A DNA stretch of 64,000 bases from Coriobacteriia bacterium (GCA_009783085.1 WRHU01000005.1:1-64000); one strand, 5' to 3'. Positions 36,033 to 45,795 are shown, numbered from the stretch's first letter. Notes: generated from the sequence alone by a model not told the origin. Program-made: numbers and translations.

Positions 36033-36063
36033 TTGACAAATGAGAGAGAGGGGGGGGTATACT
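36033..36063 (+). promoter_or_regulatory. Promoter of the protease gene with GA- and G8-tract spacer
   Basis: TTGACA (36033-36038) and TATACT (36058-36063) are 19 bases apart. The spacer contains GAGAGAGA followed by G8 (36050-36057). Loss of one or two G would give the preferred 17-18 base spacing. The layout resembles phase-variable promoters with homopolymer spacers, such as neisserial porA. Confidence 0.75.
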
Positions 36064-36163
36064 GTTCCTTGTTATAAGAGGTGGGGTAACTTCAAGTATT
36101 AGTTGCCACCGTACATTGCTGTCGTTCAAAAGCGAATAATCTAGTACGAAAAGGAGCATACAA

Positions 36164-39100
36164 ATGAAAACGAAACAATCTGTTGGTAGTAAAATTATGG
36201 GCTTTTTTCTTGCCCTAGCATTGGTTGTTACCATACAGCCAGCGAACCTTGCGTGGGCTGCTGATGAGCCAGAGCTTACAGAAGGCTTTGAGAACAGTGT
36301 GATAATCTCAGAAGAAGATCTCGTCGAAAACGAAAATGCAGCCGGCGAAGCAACGGACGAATCAACAGGCGAATATGCAGCAGACGAAAGCTACGAAAAC
36401 GAAGATGCTGCTAGCGCGGAAGCCGAGGGCGACGAGGCTGCCGCAAGCCCCAAAGAGGACACCAGCACAACCCAAGGCGATGTCAAGAGCTATATTGTTG
36501 TTGCAAAGGATGCCGCCAAAACAAAGGCTGCAGTTCGAAAGATTGAAGAGCTGTCAGACAAAAGAACATCAAAAAATACAAAAGCACACAAAAAAGCGCT
36601 TCGCAAGAACACAGCTTTGGAGGAAAACAACGTATTGCTTGCCGATTTATCTCCAGAAGAGGCCAACATACTAAAAGCACAAGATGGTATTTTGCTCGTA
36701 GAAAAAGACTTTGAGATGAGCGCGAGCAGCATTGAGATCGCAGACGATGCCTACGCAGAAGAAAACGATGATTTTTCTGAGGAAATGCAATATTACCTAG
36801 AAAGAGAATCCGTTGACCCTGACGACTACGAGTGGTCTATGAAGCAAATTGGGGCAAATAACATTGATGAGGAAACCGTGGCAGGCAAGCGAATCATTAA
36901 AGTGGCAGTTTTAGATTCTGGTGTAGATATGATTCGTGGCATTGAGCTTGCTGGTTCAATAAATCTGGTTTCAGATGAAGACTGGATGTCTCCAATGTTT
37001 CTTGACGCCAGCGGGCATGGAACCAGCGTGGCATCCCTAATAGGAGGAAACCCTCAAAATGATGTTCAGGGTGTTAGCCCAGGCACAGAGCTGTATTCGG
37101 TAAAAGTATTGGATGCAGAAAACAAAGCTCCTGTGAGTCGAGTTATTGAGGGCATTTATTGGTGCATTGAAAATGATATGGATATCATCAACATGTCATT
37201 TGGAACACAAAATTATTCAAAAGCTTTGGAGCTGGCAATTAGGGCTGCTCATGACAAAAATATGCTTGTAGTTGCTGCAGCAGGCAATGCGGCTGGTGAG
37301 CCTGAGTATCCGGCTAGGTTCCCAGAAGTTTTGGGAGTAGCCGCTACGGGAACTGATGCACAAATCACTGATTTTTCTAATACGGGCGAAGAGGTAGAAA
37401 TAGCAGCCCCAGGCGAGAAAATCAAAGTTTTGAGCTTCTTTGGCTTCCAAACCGTAACTCATGGAACAAGCATAGCGGCCCCAATGGTTACCGGTGCTGC
37501 GGCGCTTCTTTGGCAAAAAGACCCTTCGAAATCTAATGAGTTTATTCATCAGCTCTTGGTACAGAGCACCAAAGACATCAAGAATAACAACGACTGTGGT
37601 TTGTTGGACGTAGCCTATGCTCTGGATATATATGATGAGTTTGAAAAGACGTTTGTGGCAGGAGCTGCTGCATTGAACAATATGCAAGAAAACACAGCTT
37701 CTGCAACAATTTTCCAAGAAATTGACGACGACGAAAACTATGTTGAGGGGCTTTGGGGACAAAGCGCTCACATTGATGCGACAAAGTATGCCAGCGATAA
37801 TGAAGGGGTTAAACTTACTACCAATCAGGTTACTGCTTTGAAGTTGGGTGCAATCTGGCCTGATTATGCACGGGATAAATATGCACAGGATAAGTCTTTT
37901 GGTAATGGAAATTTTGGCATGGTCCACTGGCATGGTGGTGGTGGAGTTACAAACTATATAAAGGCCTGCAAGCTCATTACGCAAATAGCGAATAAGGCAG
38001 GAAATACTACTGGGATAGCTGTGCCAAGCAATTTTGATGCGGACACGGGAAAAAGAGCGAGCGATATTATCAAAATTTTTGATTCTGGAAAAAAAATCGA
38101 CGGTTTGACCTGGGCAGAAGTTTTTGAAAAGAAAACAGGCAAACCGTTTGACTTGTCGGCAAACACTACCATCACAACCAATATCAAAAAGTGCTTCATC
38201 TATGGCCTTGCCATTCATACTGCCACCGATACCTTTGCCCATAGAGCTTTCGTTTCCTACCCCACCAAGCTCGACAAGCCTGACTCGACGAGCCTTATAC
38301 CCGAAAGATTTGGTGGAGCAAAATACGCGGCAGAAAGAGTGGCCATATGCGCGCACAACAGCGTTAAGGACAACGGTAAGGCTGTTGATGTTGCTTCGGC
38401 TGCCTTTTATGGTGCCTATAAGCCTGTTCTTCCCCCAAAATCCCCAAGTTACAACTATAAAAAACCCAAATACAAGCTGCACAACCTCCTCTTATATGCA
38501 AAGGCGAACAGCCCAAATACTGCTTACACCGAGTTCTCATATGTGTCTGTTGATACTCTAAAGGTCTGCTACAACGCAAACGGGGGAACCATAGCGTCCA
38601 ATCATGGTACCTATAAGTTAAAAAACAACGTGGTTTACGTAAAAGGTACAAGCAGCGATTCCAAATATTGGCAAGTTTGGACCTATAACCAAGCAAAAAC
38701 AAACGGCCTAACTAATGCCTCTACTTTTGGACTAACGAGAGCTGGCTATACTTTTGTAGGCTGGGGACGAAAGTCAACCGACACTCCTCCAACAGACGAC
38801 AAAAACGTATTTGATCAAAATAAGAAAGACTTAAAGCCAGCTACCCTAAGTCCAGTAGATGCGGGGAAATATACAATAACGCTTTATGCAATATGGAAGC
38901 AAAACTCATCAGGCACAACAACGCCAGCCCCAGCAAAAACCTATACCGTAAAATACAACAAAAATGGCGGCTCTGGAACTATGGCTAACTCAAATCATAC
39001 CTACGGCGTTGCGAAAGCCCTGTCTGAAAATGACTTTACACGAACGGGACATACGTTTACGGGATGGGCGTTAACGCCAACGGGAGCTGTCAAGTACACT

Positions 39101-39514
39101 AACAAGAAGTCGGTGCTGAACCTTACGTCCACAAACGGAGCAACAGTAAATCTGTATGCGGTGTGGCGTGCTAATACGCTCACAGTTAACTACCACGCAA
39201 ACGGAGGAAAGATTTCTTCAAATACTTATAAGCTAACGAACAGCCTCGTTTATAAAAAGTCTGGAAACGTCAAGTATGGACAAATTTGGACATATAACAA
39301 AAAGGGCGGACTTAAGAAGGCTAGCGCATTTGGCCTAAAAAGAAGTGGCTACAAATTTGTTGGTTGGGGCATCAAGAAGAATGCGAAAGCAAAAGTTGAC
39401 AATAAGAATGTATTTAGCCAAAGCAATACTAACCTACAGCCGGCAACTATTAATCCCAAGCTAAAAAATGACGACTGTTCCATAACGCTGTACGCAATAT
39501 GGAAGAAGAAATAA
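36164..39514 (+). CDS. Secreted subtilisin-like serine protease with His-rich domain and three InlB repeats
   Basis: The protein has 1,116 residues: a signal peptide (1-32, ending AWA), an acidic propeptide (33-230), and an S8 domain with Asp251 (VAVLDSGVD), His285 (SGHGTSVASL), Asn374 (AAAGN) and Ser436 (HGTSIAAP). Residues about 525-750 form a separate domain with HWH (588-590) and LAIHTATDTFAHR (His685, Asp689, His693). This pattern resembles zinc-dependent phospholipase C-like helical proteins. Residues about 798-1116 hold three InlB/Listeria-Bacteroides repeats (YNANGG, NKNGG, YHANGG), likely wall-binding. AAGGAG lies 8 bases before the ATG. Likely a surface protease; the middle domain's activity is inference. 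Confidence 0.88.
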   Translation: MKTKQSVGSKIMGFFLALALVVTIQPANLAWAADEPELTEGFENSVIISEEDLVENENAAGEATDESTGEYAADESYENEDAASAEAEGDEAAASPKEDTSTTQGDVKSYIVVAKDAAKTKAAVRKIEELSDKRTSKNTKAHKKALRKNTALEENNVLLADLSPEEANILKAQDGILLVEKDFEMSASSIEIADDAYAEENDDFSEEMQYYLERESVDPDDYEWSMKQIGANNIDEETVAGKRIIKVAVLDSGVDMIRGIELAGSINLVSDEDWMSPMFLDASGHGTSVASLIGGNPQNDVQGVSPGTELYSVKVLDAENKAPVSRVIEGIYWCIENDMDIINMSFGTQNYSKALELAIRAAHDKNMLVVAAAGNAAGEPEYPARFPEVLGVAATGTDAQITDFSNTGEEVEIAAPGEKIKVLSFFGFQTVTHGTSIAAPMVTGAAALLWQKDPSKSNEFIHQLLVQSTKDIKNNNDCGLLDVAYALDIYDEFEKTFVAGAAALNNMQENTASATIFQEIDDDENYVEGLWGQSAHIDATKYASDNEGVKLTTNQVTALKLGAIWPDYARDKYAQDKSFGNGNFGMVHWHGGGGVTNYIKACKLITQIANKAGNTTGIAVPSNFDADTGKRASDIIKIFDSGKKIDGLTWAEVFEKKTGKPFDLSANTTITTNIKKCFIYGLAIHTATDTFAHRAFVSYPTKLDKPDSTSLIPERFGGAKYAAERVAICAHNSVKDNGKAVDVASAAFYGAYKPVLPPKSPSYNYKKPKYKLHNLLLYAKANSPNTAYTEFSYVSVDTLKVCYNANGGTIASNHGTYKLKNNVVYVKGTSSDSKYWQVWTYNQAKTNGLTNASTFGLTRAGYTFVGWGRKSTDTPPTDDKNVFDQNKKDLKPATLSPVDAGKYTITLYAIWKQNSSGTTTPAPAKTYTVKYNKNGGSGTMANSNHTYGVAKALSENDFTRTGHTFTGWALTPTGAVKYTNKKSVLNLTSTNGATVNLYAVWRANTLTVNYHANGGKISSNTYKLTNSLVYKKSGNVKYGQIWTYNKKGGLKKASAFGLKRSGYKFVGWGIKKNAKAKVDNKNVFSQSNTNLQPATINPKLKNDDCSITLYAIWKKK

Positions 39515-39544
39515 GGATTAGCTTGTATTTCATTGTGTTGATTT

Positions 39545-39575
39545 CAGACAGCTCGGTCAAAGACCGAGCTGTCTG
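39545..39575 (+). terminator. Perfect 14-bp hairpin after the protease gene
   Basis: CAGACAGCTCGGTC and GACCGAGCTGTCTG pair perfectly around an AAA loop, 30 bases past the stop codon. The downstream sequence is only modestly T-rich, so efficiency is uncertain. Confidence 0.6.
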
Positions 39576-39706
39576 GCTAATTAGCGTTTGACACCAGCAA
39601 GTTACCGCATTGAGCCAAATGAGTAGCAAATATGGGCTATACTGTATCAATAGCATATCATATGGGGCAGTCCTGTATGATGAGTTCACAATACAGGAGT
39701 GTGCTA

Positions 39707-41206
39707 ATGGGTTCACTAAAAAATGGGTTTCGCAAAATAATACCGTTGCGGGCAAGTGTTTTTGAAAAGAGTCGCGCCGAAGTGCAAAAAGAGCTGCGGG
39801 CTCTACACAATGAGAACAAGAGCATTGAAAAGACAAACGCACGCTTACTCGAGCAAAATAAACGGCTTATTAAGCTAACAAAAAGCCTTGAAGCAACCAC
39901 CAAGGAGCTTAAGAACGAAATGGGACGAAACCGAAGTGCCTTGGTTGGAAAAATGACCCAGATTGACGGCAAAATAGCTCGAAGCAATCAAAAAATGATT
40001 CAAATGGAAAACACTCTTGGTGCTGTTGACAATGCGTTATGCCAAAAAATAGTTACTGACGCAAAAAAACAAATAAAAGAAAATGGCACGCACCGCTCAA
40101 CAAAGAACAAGAAAATTTGCATTCTCGCGTTTGAGAGCTTTCATGCCTTTATTGTTAACTCCATAATAGAAATCAGCAACCCTCAAGATAATTATGTCGA
40201 AGTTATTACTGTTGATTCCATCAAAACTGAGCTTGAGTATTATTTGGGTGCCAATGTCGACAAAGTTTTTTGGGCTGTGCTTCCTGAGTCTAAGGGTAGG
40301 AGCAAAGAAAAGAATCTTGCACTTCGCTTACCCATAAGTAGCTTAGTGGCTGAACTTAAGCAATGGGATATGGTCATCATTCCTTCTTTTGAGTACTACT
40401 ATGAAGAGTATGCTCCCTTGGCACTTAGGGCATCAAAAGATATGGAAGTTGTAGCAATGATTCACAATATCAACTACACGCTCCGAAGCGAGAAAACTAA
40501 CCCGAGGCTTTATGAGCTACTTCAGAGTGTTTCTTCATATGCCGTACTTGAAAGTCTCCTGATTGAGGAGATTGCTAAGTTTCATTTAACTGACAAAAAG
40601 GTTCACGAGTTTCCCATTGTGTTTCATGAAGCCAAAGAAAAGCCCAAACCCAAAAACAAAGATATGTTTACCTTTGTTATCCCTGGCGTAGTCCAAGAAA
40701 CGCGAAGAAACTATGGCATGGTTCTTGAGGCATTTTCAAACCTGTCAAAGCATTACGACAAGCTCAATCTCGTTCTCCTAGGTCCAACGGAGCCATACGG
40801 GAAAGACATTGCTGAAAAATGTAAGACACTTAAGGAGAACGGCTTTGCGGTGCAGTTCTACGAAAGCTTTGTTCCCGCAGAGATATATAGAGAAATTATG
40901 CAAGATGCAGACTACATACTTGGCCCAATGAACGTACATTATCAGTCAGCGACTATGGATGAAACGTATGGCGTAACAAAAGCAACAGGCATTACAACCA
41001 ATATGGTTGAATATACCAAGCCTGGAATTGTTCCCGATGATTTACAAATGCCCGAACGATTAGCAAGCAGCACGCTTTATTATCAGTCCTCCAAACAATT
41101 AGAGGAGCTGGTTGTTTCGCTTCTTGACCGCAAGGTTGCGGACGATCTGGCAGCAAAAGCACTTGAGAACTCGCGAAAGTATTCGCTGGATAACTACTTG
41201 CTATAA
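39707..41206 (+). CDS. GT4-like (GT-B) glycosyltransferase with N-terminal coiled coil
   Basis: The ATG at 39707 (MGSLKNGF) has AGGAG 7 bases upstream; the longer frame lacks a ribosome site. It gives 499 residues. Residues about 16-110 are a coiled coil. From about 130 a Rossmann-like N-half follows (CILAFESFHAF). The C-half (about 315-499) looks like a GT-B nucleotide-sugar domain: FVIPGVVQETRRNYG, LVLLGPTEPYG and a glycosyltransferase-like DADYILGPM segment. The donor and acceptor are unknown. It points toward the glycan locus from the opposite strand and probably serves it. A TATACT box lies at 39638-39643 without a good -35. Confidence 0.65.
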   Translation: MGSLKNGFRKIIPLRASVFEKSRAEVQKELRALHNENKSIEKTNARLLEQNKRLIKLTKSLEATTKELKNEMGRNRSALVGKMTQIDGKIARSNQKMIQMENTLGAVDNALCQKIVTDAKKQIKENGTHRSTKNKKICILAFESFHAFIVNSIIEISNPQDNYVEVITVDSIKTELEYYLGANVDKVFWAVLPESKGRSKEKNLALRLPISSLVAELKQWDMVIIPSFEYYYEEYAPLALRASKDMEVVAMIHNINYTLRSEKTNPRLYELLQSVSSYAVLESLLIEEIAKFHLTDKKVHEFPIVFHEAKEKPKPKNKDMFTFVIPGVVQETRRNYGMVLEAFSNLSKHYDKLNLVLLGPTEPYGKDIAEKCKTLKENGFAVQFYESFVPAEIYREIMQDADYILGPMNVHYQSATMDETYGVTKATGITTNMVEYTKPGIVPDDLQMPERLASSTLYYQSSKQLEELVVSLLDRKVADDLAAKALENSRKYSLDNYLL

Positions 41207-41273
41207 CAAGACAGTACTGGCACTTGTTTGTATTAGGTGTTTACCGTGTGGAGCCTTGCCCTTATGCGCTGCC

Positions 41274-42587
41274 CTACTCTATAATTCGCGTAATGTCCTC
41301 TTCGCCAAGCTCACCAGTGCCAAGCTGCACTTCAATAAAGTCTAAATCTGTAGTAGCAAAAAGTGAATGTTTTGACTCCCTGGGTATTTGCACCACGCTG
41401 CCAGCAGAAACCTCAGAAGTATTCCCGTCAATTGTCACAACTCCATCACCGTTAACAATTATCCACGTTTCACTCCGCTGTGCATGATATTGATAGCTCA
41501 GAGCTTCTCCAGCCTTAATGTGCATGCGCTTTACAAGTGACGAAGAGCCCTCAGCTTGCATGTAGTCTAAAACTCGGTAGTCTCCCCAGCGGCGCTGTTC
41601 ATACATGGGGCGCAAATCAATTTGCTCAACAAGGGGTTTCAAGAATGAGCTTCCTTGTTTGGTGCTTACCAAAATACCATCATGACTTGCAACTACCACC
41701 ATGTCTTGGAGGTCTTGTGCAACAACAGGTATATTGAGCATGTTCAGCACATGGGAATTGGAACAGCTTTCAGAAACCAACACTTCTTGACCCATAGAAG
41801 TACTTTCCATTTCTTCAGTAAGCGTATTCCATGTTCCAAGATCTTTCCATACGCCTCCGTAGCTTACAACGCCAATAGAGGGTTCTTTCTCAACAACTTC
41901 ATAGTCAAAGCTGGTTTTTAGCAAGTTATCGTATCGCTCATAAAGCTGTTCATAGCTATCAAAATCAACATACTTTCTTGCGTGCTCCAAGACGTAGCCA
42001 ATTTTTATGGCAAATACACCACAGTTCCACAGCGCCCCTTCGGCAAGAAGTTTTTCTGCTTTGTCGCAAGGCGGCTTTTCAACAAAGCTTGTAACAGTAC
42101 CTTTATTTTGGAGGATATAACCGTATTTTTCCGACGGGTACGTAGGAAGAGCTCCCAGCAATCCGATTTTCTTTTGTTCAGATGAAACGAGAGCTTCTAC
42201 TTTGGCAAGTAGCTGGAAGTACTCGTCTTCTGCAAATGTGTCAATTGGGCAAGCCACAAAGGTTTCGTGTAGGTCAAGATTCTTCTCGTAGTAAAGATAG
42301 GCAGCTGCAAGCACAATGGCAGGAAAAGTGTCTCGTCTTGAAGGCTCAAATATCGTCTCAACAGCATCAAGCTGCTGCTGGAGCATATCAGCCTGCGATG
42401 CATTGCAAGAAACAAACACATTTGTGGCTGGGTGCGCCATCTTAATTTGGCGCATAACTCGTTGAACCATGGACTCATATTCGCCATGCTCATTTTTTAA
42501 CAATTTCAAAAACTGTTTTGATAGGGTGTTGTTGCTCAGCGGCCAAAGCCGCTTTCCGGAGCCTCCCGATAAGAGAACTATGTTCAT
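41274..42587 (-). CDS. manC: Mannose-1-phosphate guanylyltransferase / mannose-6-phosphate isomerase-type
   Basis: This 437-residue enzyme makes GDP-mannose. The nucleotidyltransferase half has LSGGSGKRLWPLS and the FVEKP motif. The C-terminal half is a cupin typical of the bifunctional isomerase (RRWGDYRVLDY, YQYHAQRSETWIIVNG). The start overlaps the preceding stop by 4 bases (ATGA). It is the last gene of the gmd-colD-fcl-manC sub-operon and supplies that pathway's GDP-mannose. A phosphomannomutase gene is not in the window. Confidence 0.93.
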   Translation of the reverse strand: MNIVLLSGGSGKRLWPLSNNTLSKQFLKLLKNEHGEYESMVQRVMRQIKMAHPATNVFVSCNASQADMLQQQLDAVETIFEPSRRDTFPAIVLAAAYLYYEKNLDLHETFVACPIDTFAEDEYFQLLAKVEALVSSEQKKIGLLGALPTYPSEKYGYILQNKGTVTSFVEKPPCDKAEKLLAEGALWNCGVFAIKIGYVLEHARKYVDFDSYEQLYERYDNLLKTSFDYEVVEKEPSIGVVSYGGVWKDLGTWNTLTEEMESTSMGQEVLVSESCSNSHVLNMLNIPVVAQDLQDMVVVASHDGILVSTKQGSSFLKPLVEQIDLRPMYEQRRWGDYRVLDYMQAEGSSSLVKRMHIKAGEALSYQYHAQRSETWIIVNGDGVVTIDGNTSEVSAGSVVQIPRESKHSLFATTDLDFIEVQLGTGELGEEDITRIIE

Positions 42588-43537
42588 GGCACATCTCTCC
42601 CCTTTGCGCGGTCAATATTGCGTACATACCAGTTGTAGGTAAGCTCAATGCCCTCACGTAGCGTATGTTTTGGTTTCCAGCCTAACGCTCGTATTTTTCC
42701 CGAATCGACAATCTTTCTAAACATCCCGTCAGGCTTTGCTGTGTCGTAAACAATGTCGCCTTGAAAACCAATAACATCTTTAACCAATTGAGCAATCTGC
42801 GCTATAGTAAAATCTTCGCCATAGCCTACATTCAAAAAATCAGCACTTGAATAATTCTCTGCAACAAACACACAGGCATCTGCCAAGTCGTCTACAAAAA
42901 GCAATTCCCTATAAACCTTTCCCGTTCCCCATACGGTAACGGTATCAGCAGAGCCTATTTTTGCTTCATGGAACTTGCGTATCAGGGCAGGCAGCATGTG
43001 CGAACTGCTTAAATCAAAATTATCGTTATACCCATACAAATTACAAGGCATAACACTTACATAGTCCACTCCATATTGTTTATTGTAATACTCGCAAAGT
43101 TTTAGGCCGGCGATTTTAGCAATTGCATAGCCTTCGTTTGTTGGTTCCAGCAGACCTGTCAACAGTGCGGCTTCAGGCATAGGCTGTGCAGCATCCTTAG
43201 GATACACACAAGAGGAGCCAAGAAGCAGGAGCTTTTTGGTTCCATTACGATAGGCGCTTTCGATAACATTACATTGTATCTGTAAGTTTTCTGTAAGAAA
43301 ACGTGCCTGATTGCTGATGTTGTCCAGTATTCCGCCTACCTTTGCAGCAGCCATATATACATAATCAGGATGCTCCTGTGCAAAAAAAGCGTTTACTTCT
43401 TTTTGAGAGGTTAAGTCAAGTTCTTGTCGTGTTCTTTTTACGATATTGGAAAAGCCCATCTGCTCCAACCTTCGCACAAGAGCAGAGCCAACCATGCCAT
43501 TATGGCCAGCAACATATATTTTTGAGTTTTTGTTCAT
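42584..43537 (-). CDS. fcl: GDP-L-fucose synthase / ColC-type epimerase-reductase
   Basis: The 317-residue short-chain dehydrogenase has the NADP-binding motif GHNGMVGSALV and catalytic residues at family positions: Ser108 and Cys110 (GSSCVYP), Tyr137/Lys141 (YAIAK) and His180 (SSSHMLPAL). GDP-fucose synthase and ColC perform the same 5-epimerisation plus 4-reduction on related keto-sugars and are hard to tell apart by sequence. A ColD-like dehydratase directly upstream makes the ColC role, giving GDP-L-colitose, likely. AGGAG precedes the ATG. Confidence 0.85.
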   Translation of the reverse strand: MNKNSKIYVAGHNGMVGSALVRRLEQMGFSNIVKRTRQELDLTSQKEVNAFFAQEHPDYVYMAAAKVGGILDNISNQARFLTENLQIQCNVIESAYRNGTKKLLLLGSSCVYPKDAAQPMPEAALLTGLLEPTNEGYAIAKIAGLKLCEYYNKQYGVDYVSVMPCNLYGYNDNFDLSSSHMLPALIRKFHEAKIGSADTVTVWGTGKVYRELLFVDDLADACVFVAENYSSADFLNVGYGEDFTIAQIAQLVKDVIGFQGDIVYDTAKPDGMFRKIVDSGKIRALGWKPKHTLREGIELTYNWYVRNIDRAKGRDVP

Positions 43538-43567
43538 AACAAAAGACGCTCCTAATAAACTCTTGGA

Positions 43568-44731
43568 TTATAGCCGTTTAACTGCTTGCGCAAGTAAGTC
43601 AATTTGGTCTTTTATTGAGATGGAATTATTGCCGACAAAAAAGCCGTTTTCATGTAAGTTATCTGCACTAGTTAGACTCCCACTTATCGAGTAATCCATA
43701 AACTTCAATGCTTTTTGCTTGGTAAAGTTTCCCGCAACAATCGGTCTTGTTTCGATACCATTGTTCTGAAGAAGGCCTACCACCTTGTCTCTCTTCTTTA
43801 CAAGGCTATCCGCTAGGATAAGAGAAAAGCCAAACCAAGACGATCTCCCAGTTTCTTTCTGCAAAATAAAACGAGCATCGTCTTTGAATATATCACGAAA
43901 ATACTGAGCGTTTTCACGGCGAACCGAAACAAATTTGTCCAGTTTTTTTAATTGTTCTAATCCAATGGCGGCTTCCATTTCGATGGGACGAAGATTGTAG
44001 CCAGGCATAATGAAATTGAAGGCTTCGTAAAATGTGTTTTCGGTTTTTTTGTGCAGGCTAGAAACTTGAGGCAATTGTCTTGTCCAGCCATGTGCCCGTA
44101 TGCAGAGCATATAGTGGTACAACTCTTCGTCATTGGTAACGGTGACGCCGCCTTCCATCGTACAGATATGATGTGAAAAAAAGGATGAGAACGTTCCCGC
44201 TACGCCAAATGTGCCGGCCTTTTTTTCATTGTACTCTGCTCCCATGGATTCACAGTTGTCTTCGATTAGCATTAGATTATGTCTATCACAAACCTTTTGT
44301 ATAGCATCAAAATCACAGGGATTGCCTAAGAGGTTGACAGCAAGTACTGCTTTTGTTTTTTTGGTAACCGCTGATTCTAAGGCTAAAACATCAATGTTTA
44401 GGGTTTCAATGTCAATGTCGACAAAACGCAGGGATAAACCATATTGTGTTAAGGGGAAGTAGGTTGTACCCCAAGATACAGCGGGAACAATTACTTCATC
44501 ACCTGGGCTTAGCTTCCCAGAATAACAGAGCGCTGCAATTGCTAGCAGATTTGCCGAAGAGCCGGAGTTAGACATAACCGCATACTTTAATCCAAACTTT
44601 TTGGCAAACGCCTCTTCGTATTTCCTAACAAATTTACCCATCGTGAACTGTTTTGACTTTAGCACCTCTAAAATTGCCTGTTCCTCAGCAAGGCTCCATG
44701 TTTCAGTCGCTAGGGGGTATTTGATTTCCAT
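43568..44731 (-). CDS. colD: GDP-4-keto-6-deoxymannose 3-dehydratase (ColD-like)
   Basis: This 387-residue protein has the fold of DegT/DnrJ/EryC1 PLP aminotransferases (SNSGSSANLLAI, IEDNCESMGAEY). Where aminotransferases have the PLP-binding lysine, it has the His pair SHHICTMEGG, with His187 at the lysine position. Loss of that lysine to histidine is the hallmark of ColD-type sugar 3-dehydratases, which remove the C3 hydroxyl from GDP-4-keto-6-deoxymannose; E. coli ColD is of nearly identical length. It lies 14 bp after gmd, which makes exactly this substrate. A GDP-perosamine synthase is excluded by the missing lysine. Confidence 0.82.
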   Translation of the reverse strand: MEIKYPLATETWSLAEEQAILEVLKSKQFTMGKFVRKYEEAFAKKFGLKYAVMSNSGSSANLLAIAALCYSGKLSPGDEVIVPAVSWGTTYFPLTQYGLSLRFVDIDIETLNIDVLALESAVTKKTKAVLAVNLLGNPCDFDAIQKVCDRHNLMLIEDNCESMGAEYNEKKAGTFGVAGTFSSFFSHHICTMEGGVTVTNDEELYHYMLCIRAHGWTRQLPQVSSLHKKTENTFYEAFNFIMPGYNLRPIEMEAAIGLEQLKKLDKFVSVRRENAQYFRDIFKDDARFILQKETGRSSWFGFSLILADSLVKKRDKVVGLLQNNGIETRPIVAGNFTKQKALKFMDYSISGSLTSADNLHENGFFVGNNSISIKDQIDLLAQAVKRL

Positions 44732-44745
44732 ATGAACCTCATTTA

Positions 44746-45795
44746 TTAGTAGATTAATTCTGCGACATCATGCTCTACCATAATGCGCACCAACTCATCA
44801 AAGCTGGTTGCTGTTGGGTTCCAGCCAAGAACAGTTTTTGCCTTGTTTGGGTCGCCAAGCAAATTGACAACATCGGTAGGGCGAAAGAACTCTGACGAAA
44901 CCTCAACAAGCACCTTGCCTGTCTGCACATCAATGCCCTTTTCGCCAACGCCCTCGCCCTCAAAAGAAAGCTCAATACCTGCGCACTTGAAAGCCAACAA
45001 GCAAAACTCTCGTACCGAATGTTGTTCTCCTGTAGCAATCACAAAATCATCTGGTTCTGAGTGCTGCAAAATGCGCCACATGCACTCAACGTAGTCTTTG
45101 GCGTAACCCCAATCTCGAAGCGAACTCAAGTTACCCAAATACAGCTTGTCCTGCAGTCCTTTGGCAATGCGCGCTGCTGCAAGCGTTATCTTGCGCGTTA
45201 CAAAGGTTTCTCCACGGCGCTCAGACTCATGGTTGAATAGGATACCGTTTGAAATAAACATTCCATAAGCCTCGCGGTAGTTTTGAGAAATCCAATAAGC
45301 GTACTGCTTTGCAGCAGCATAGGGAGAATAGGGATAAAAAGGAGTGGTTTCGCTCTGAGGAACCTCTTGAACCTTCCCATACAATTCTGAGGTAGAAGCC
45401 TGATAAATTTTACAGTCCTTTTCCAGCCCCAACAACCGCACTGCCTCTAAAACGCGGAGTGCGCCAAGCCCATCTGCGTTTGCTGTAAACTCTGGCACAT
45501 CAAAAGAGACGTGCACGTGCGACTGTGCTGCAAGGTTGTATATTTCATCCGGCTTAACCATGCCAATAATTCTCATGAGACTGAGGCTGTCAGTCATGTC
45601 GCCGTAGTGGAGTTGAAAATTAGGGTTGTTGCGTAAATGCTCGATGCGCTCTTTACGCTCGGTACTCGTACGCCGCGCGAGCCCATGTACAGCGTAGCCC
45701 TTGTCCAACAACAGCTCCGCAAGGTAGCTGCCATCTTGCCCAGTAACGCCTGTTATAAGTGCCTTTTTTATGATGCTCACCCTTTCAAACTTCAC
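44746..45795 (-). CDS. gmd: GDP-mannose 4,6-dehydratase
   Basis: This 349-residue enzyme converts GDP-mannose to GDP-4-keto-6-deoxymannose. It has the Rossmann motif [29 protein letters not shown], the YxxxK pair (YAAAK) and the family hallmark [16 protein letters not shown]. The frame begins at a GTG (45795); a second GTG (45780) lies directly after AAAGG, so the exact start is unclear. It follows the large glycosyltransferase by 8 bp and precedes colD by 14 bp. Confidence 0.93.
   Translation of the reverse strand: MKFERVSIIKKALITGVTGQDGSYLAELLLDKGYAVHGLARRTSTERKERIEHLRNNPNFQLHYGDMTDSLSLMRIIGMVKPDEIYNLAAQSHVHVSFDVPEFTANADGLGALRVLEAVRLLGLEKDCKIYQASTSELYGKVQEVPQSETTPFYPYSPYAAAKQYAYWISQNYREAYGMFISNGILFNHESERRGETFVTRKITLAAARIAKGLQDKLYLGNLSSLRDWGYAKDYVECMWRILQHSEPDDFVIATGEQHSVREFCLLAFKCAGIELSFEGEGVGEKGIDVQTGKVLVEVSSEFFRPTDVVNLLGDPNKAKTVLGWNPTATSFDELVRIMVEHDVAELIY

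Noticed and set aside
37217-38482. 421-codon open frame on the minus strand, antisense to the protease gene
   Set aside because: The plus strand encodes a complete subtilase with its catalytic triad and further domains. The antisense product has no family resemblance or ribosome site.
43568-44731. Ordinary sugar aminotransferase (perosamine synthase type)
   Set aside because: The PLP-binding lysine is replaced by His in SHHICTMEGG, the mark of the 3-dehydratase branch.
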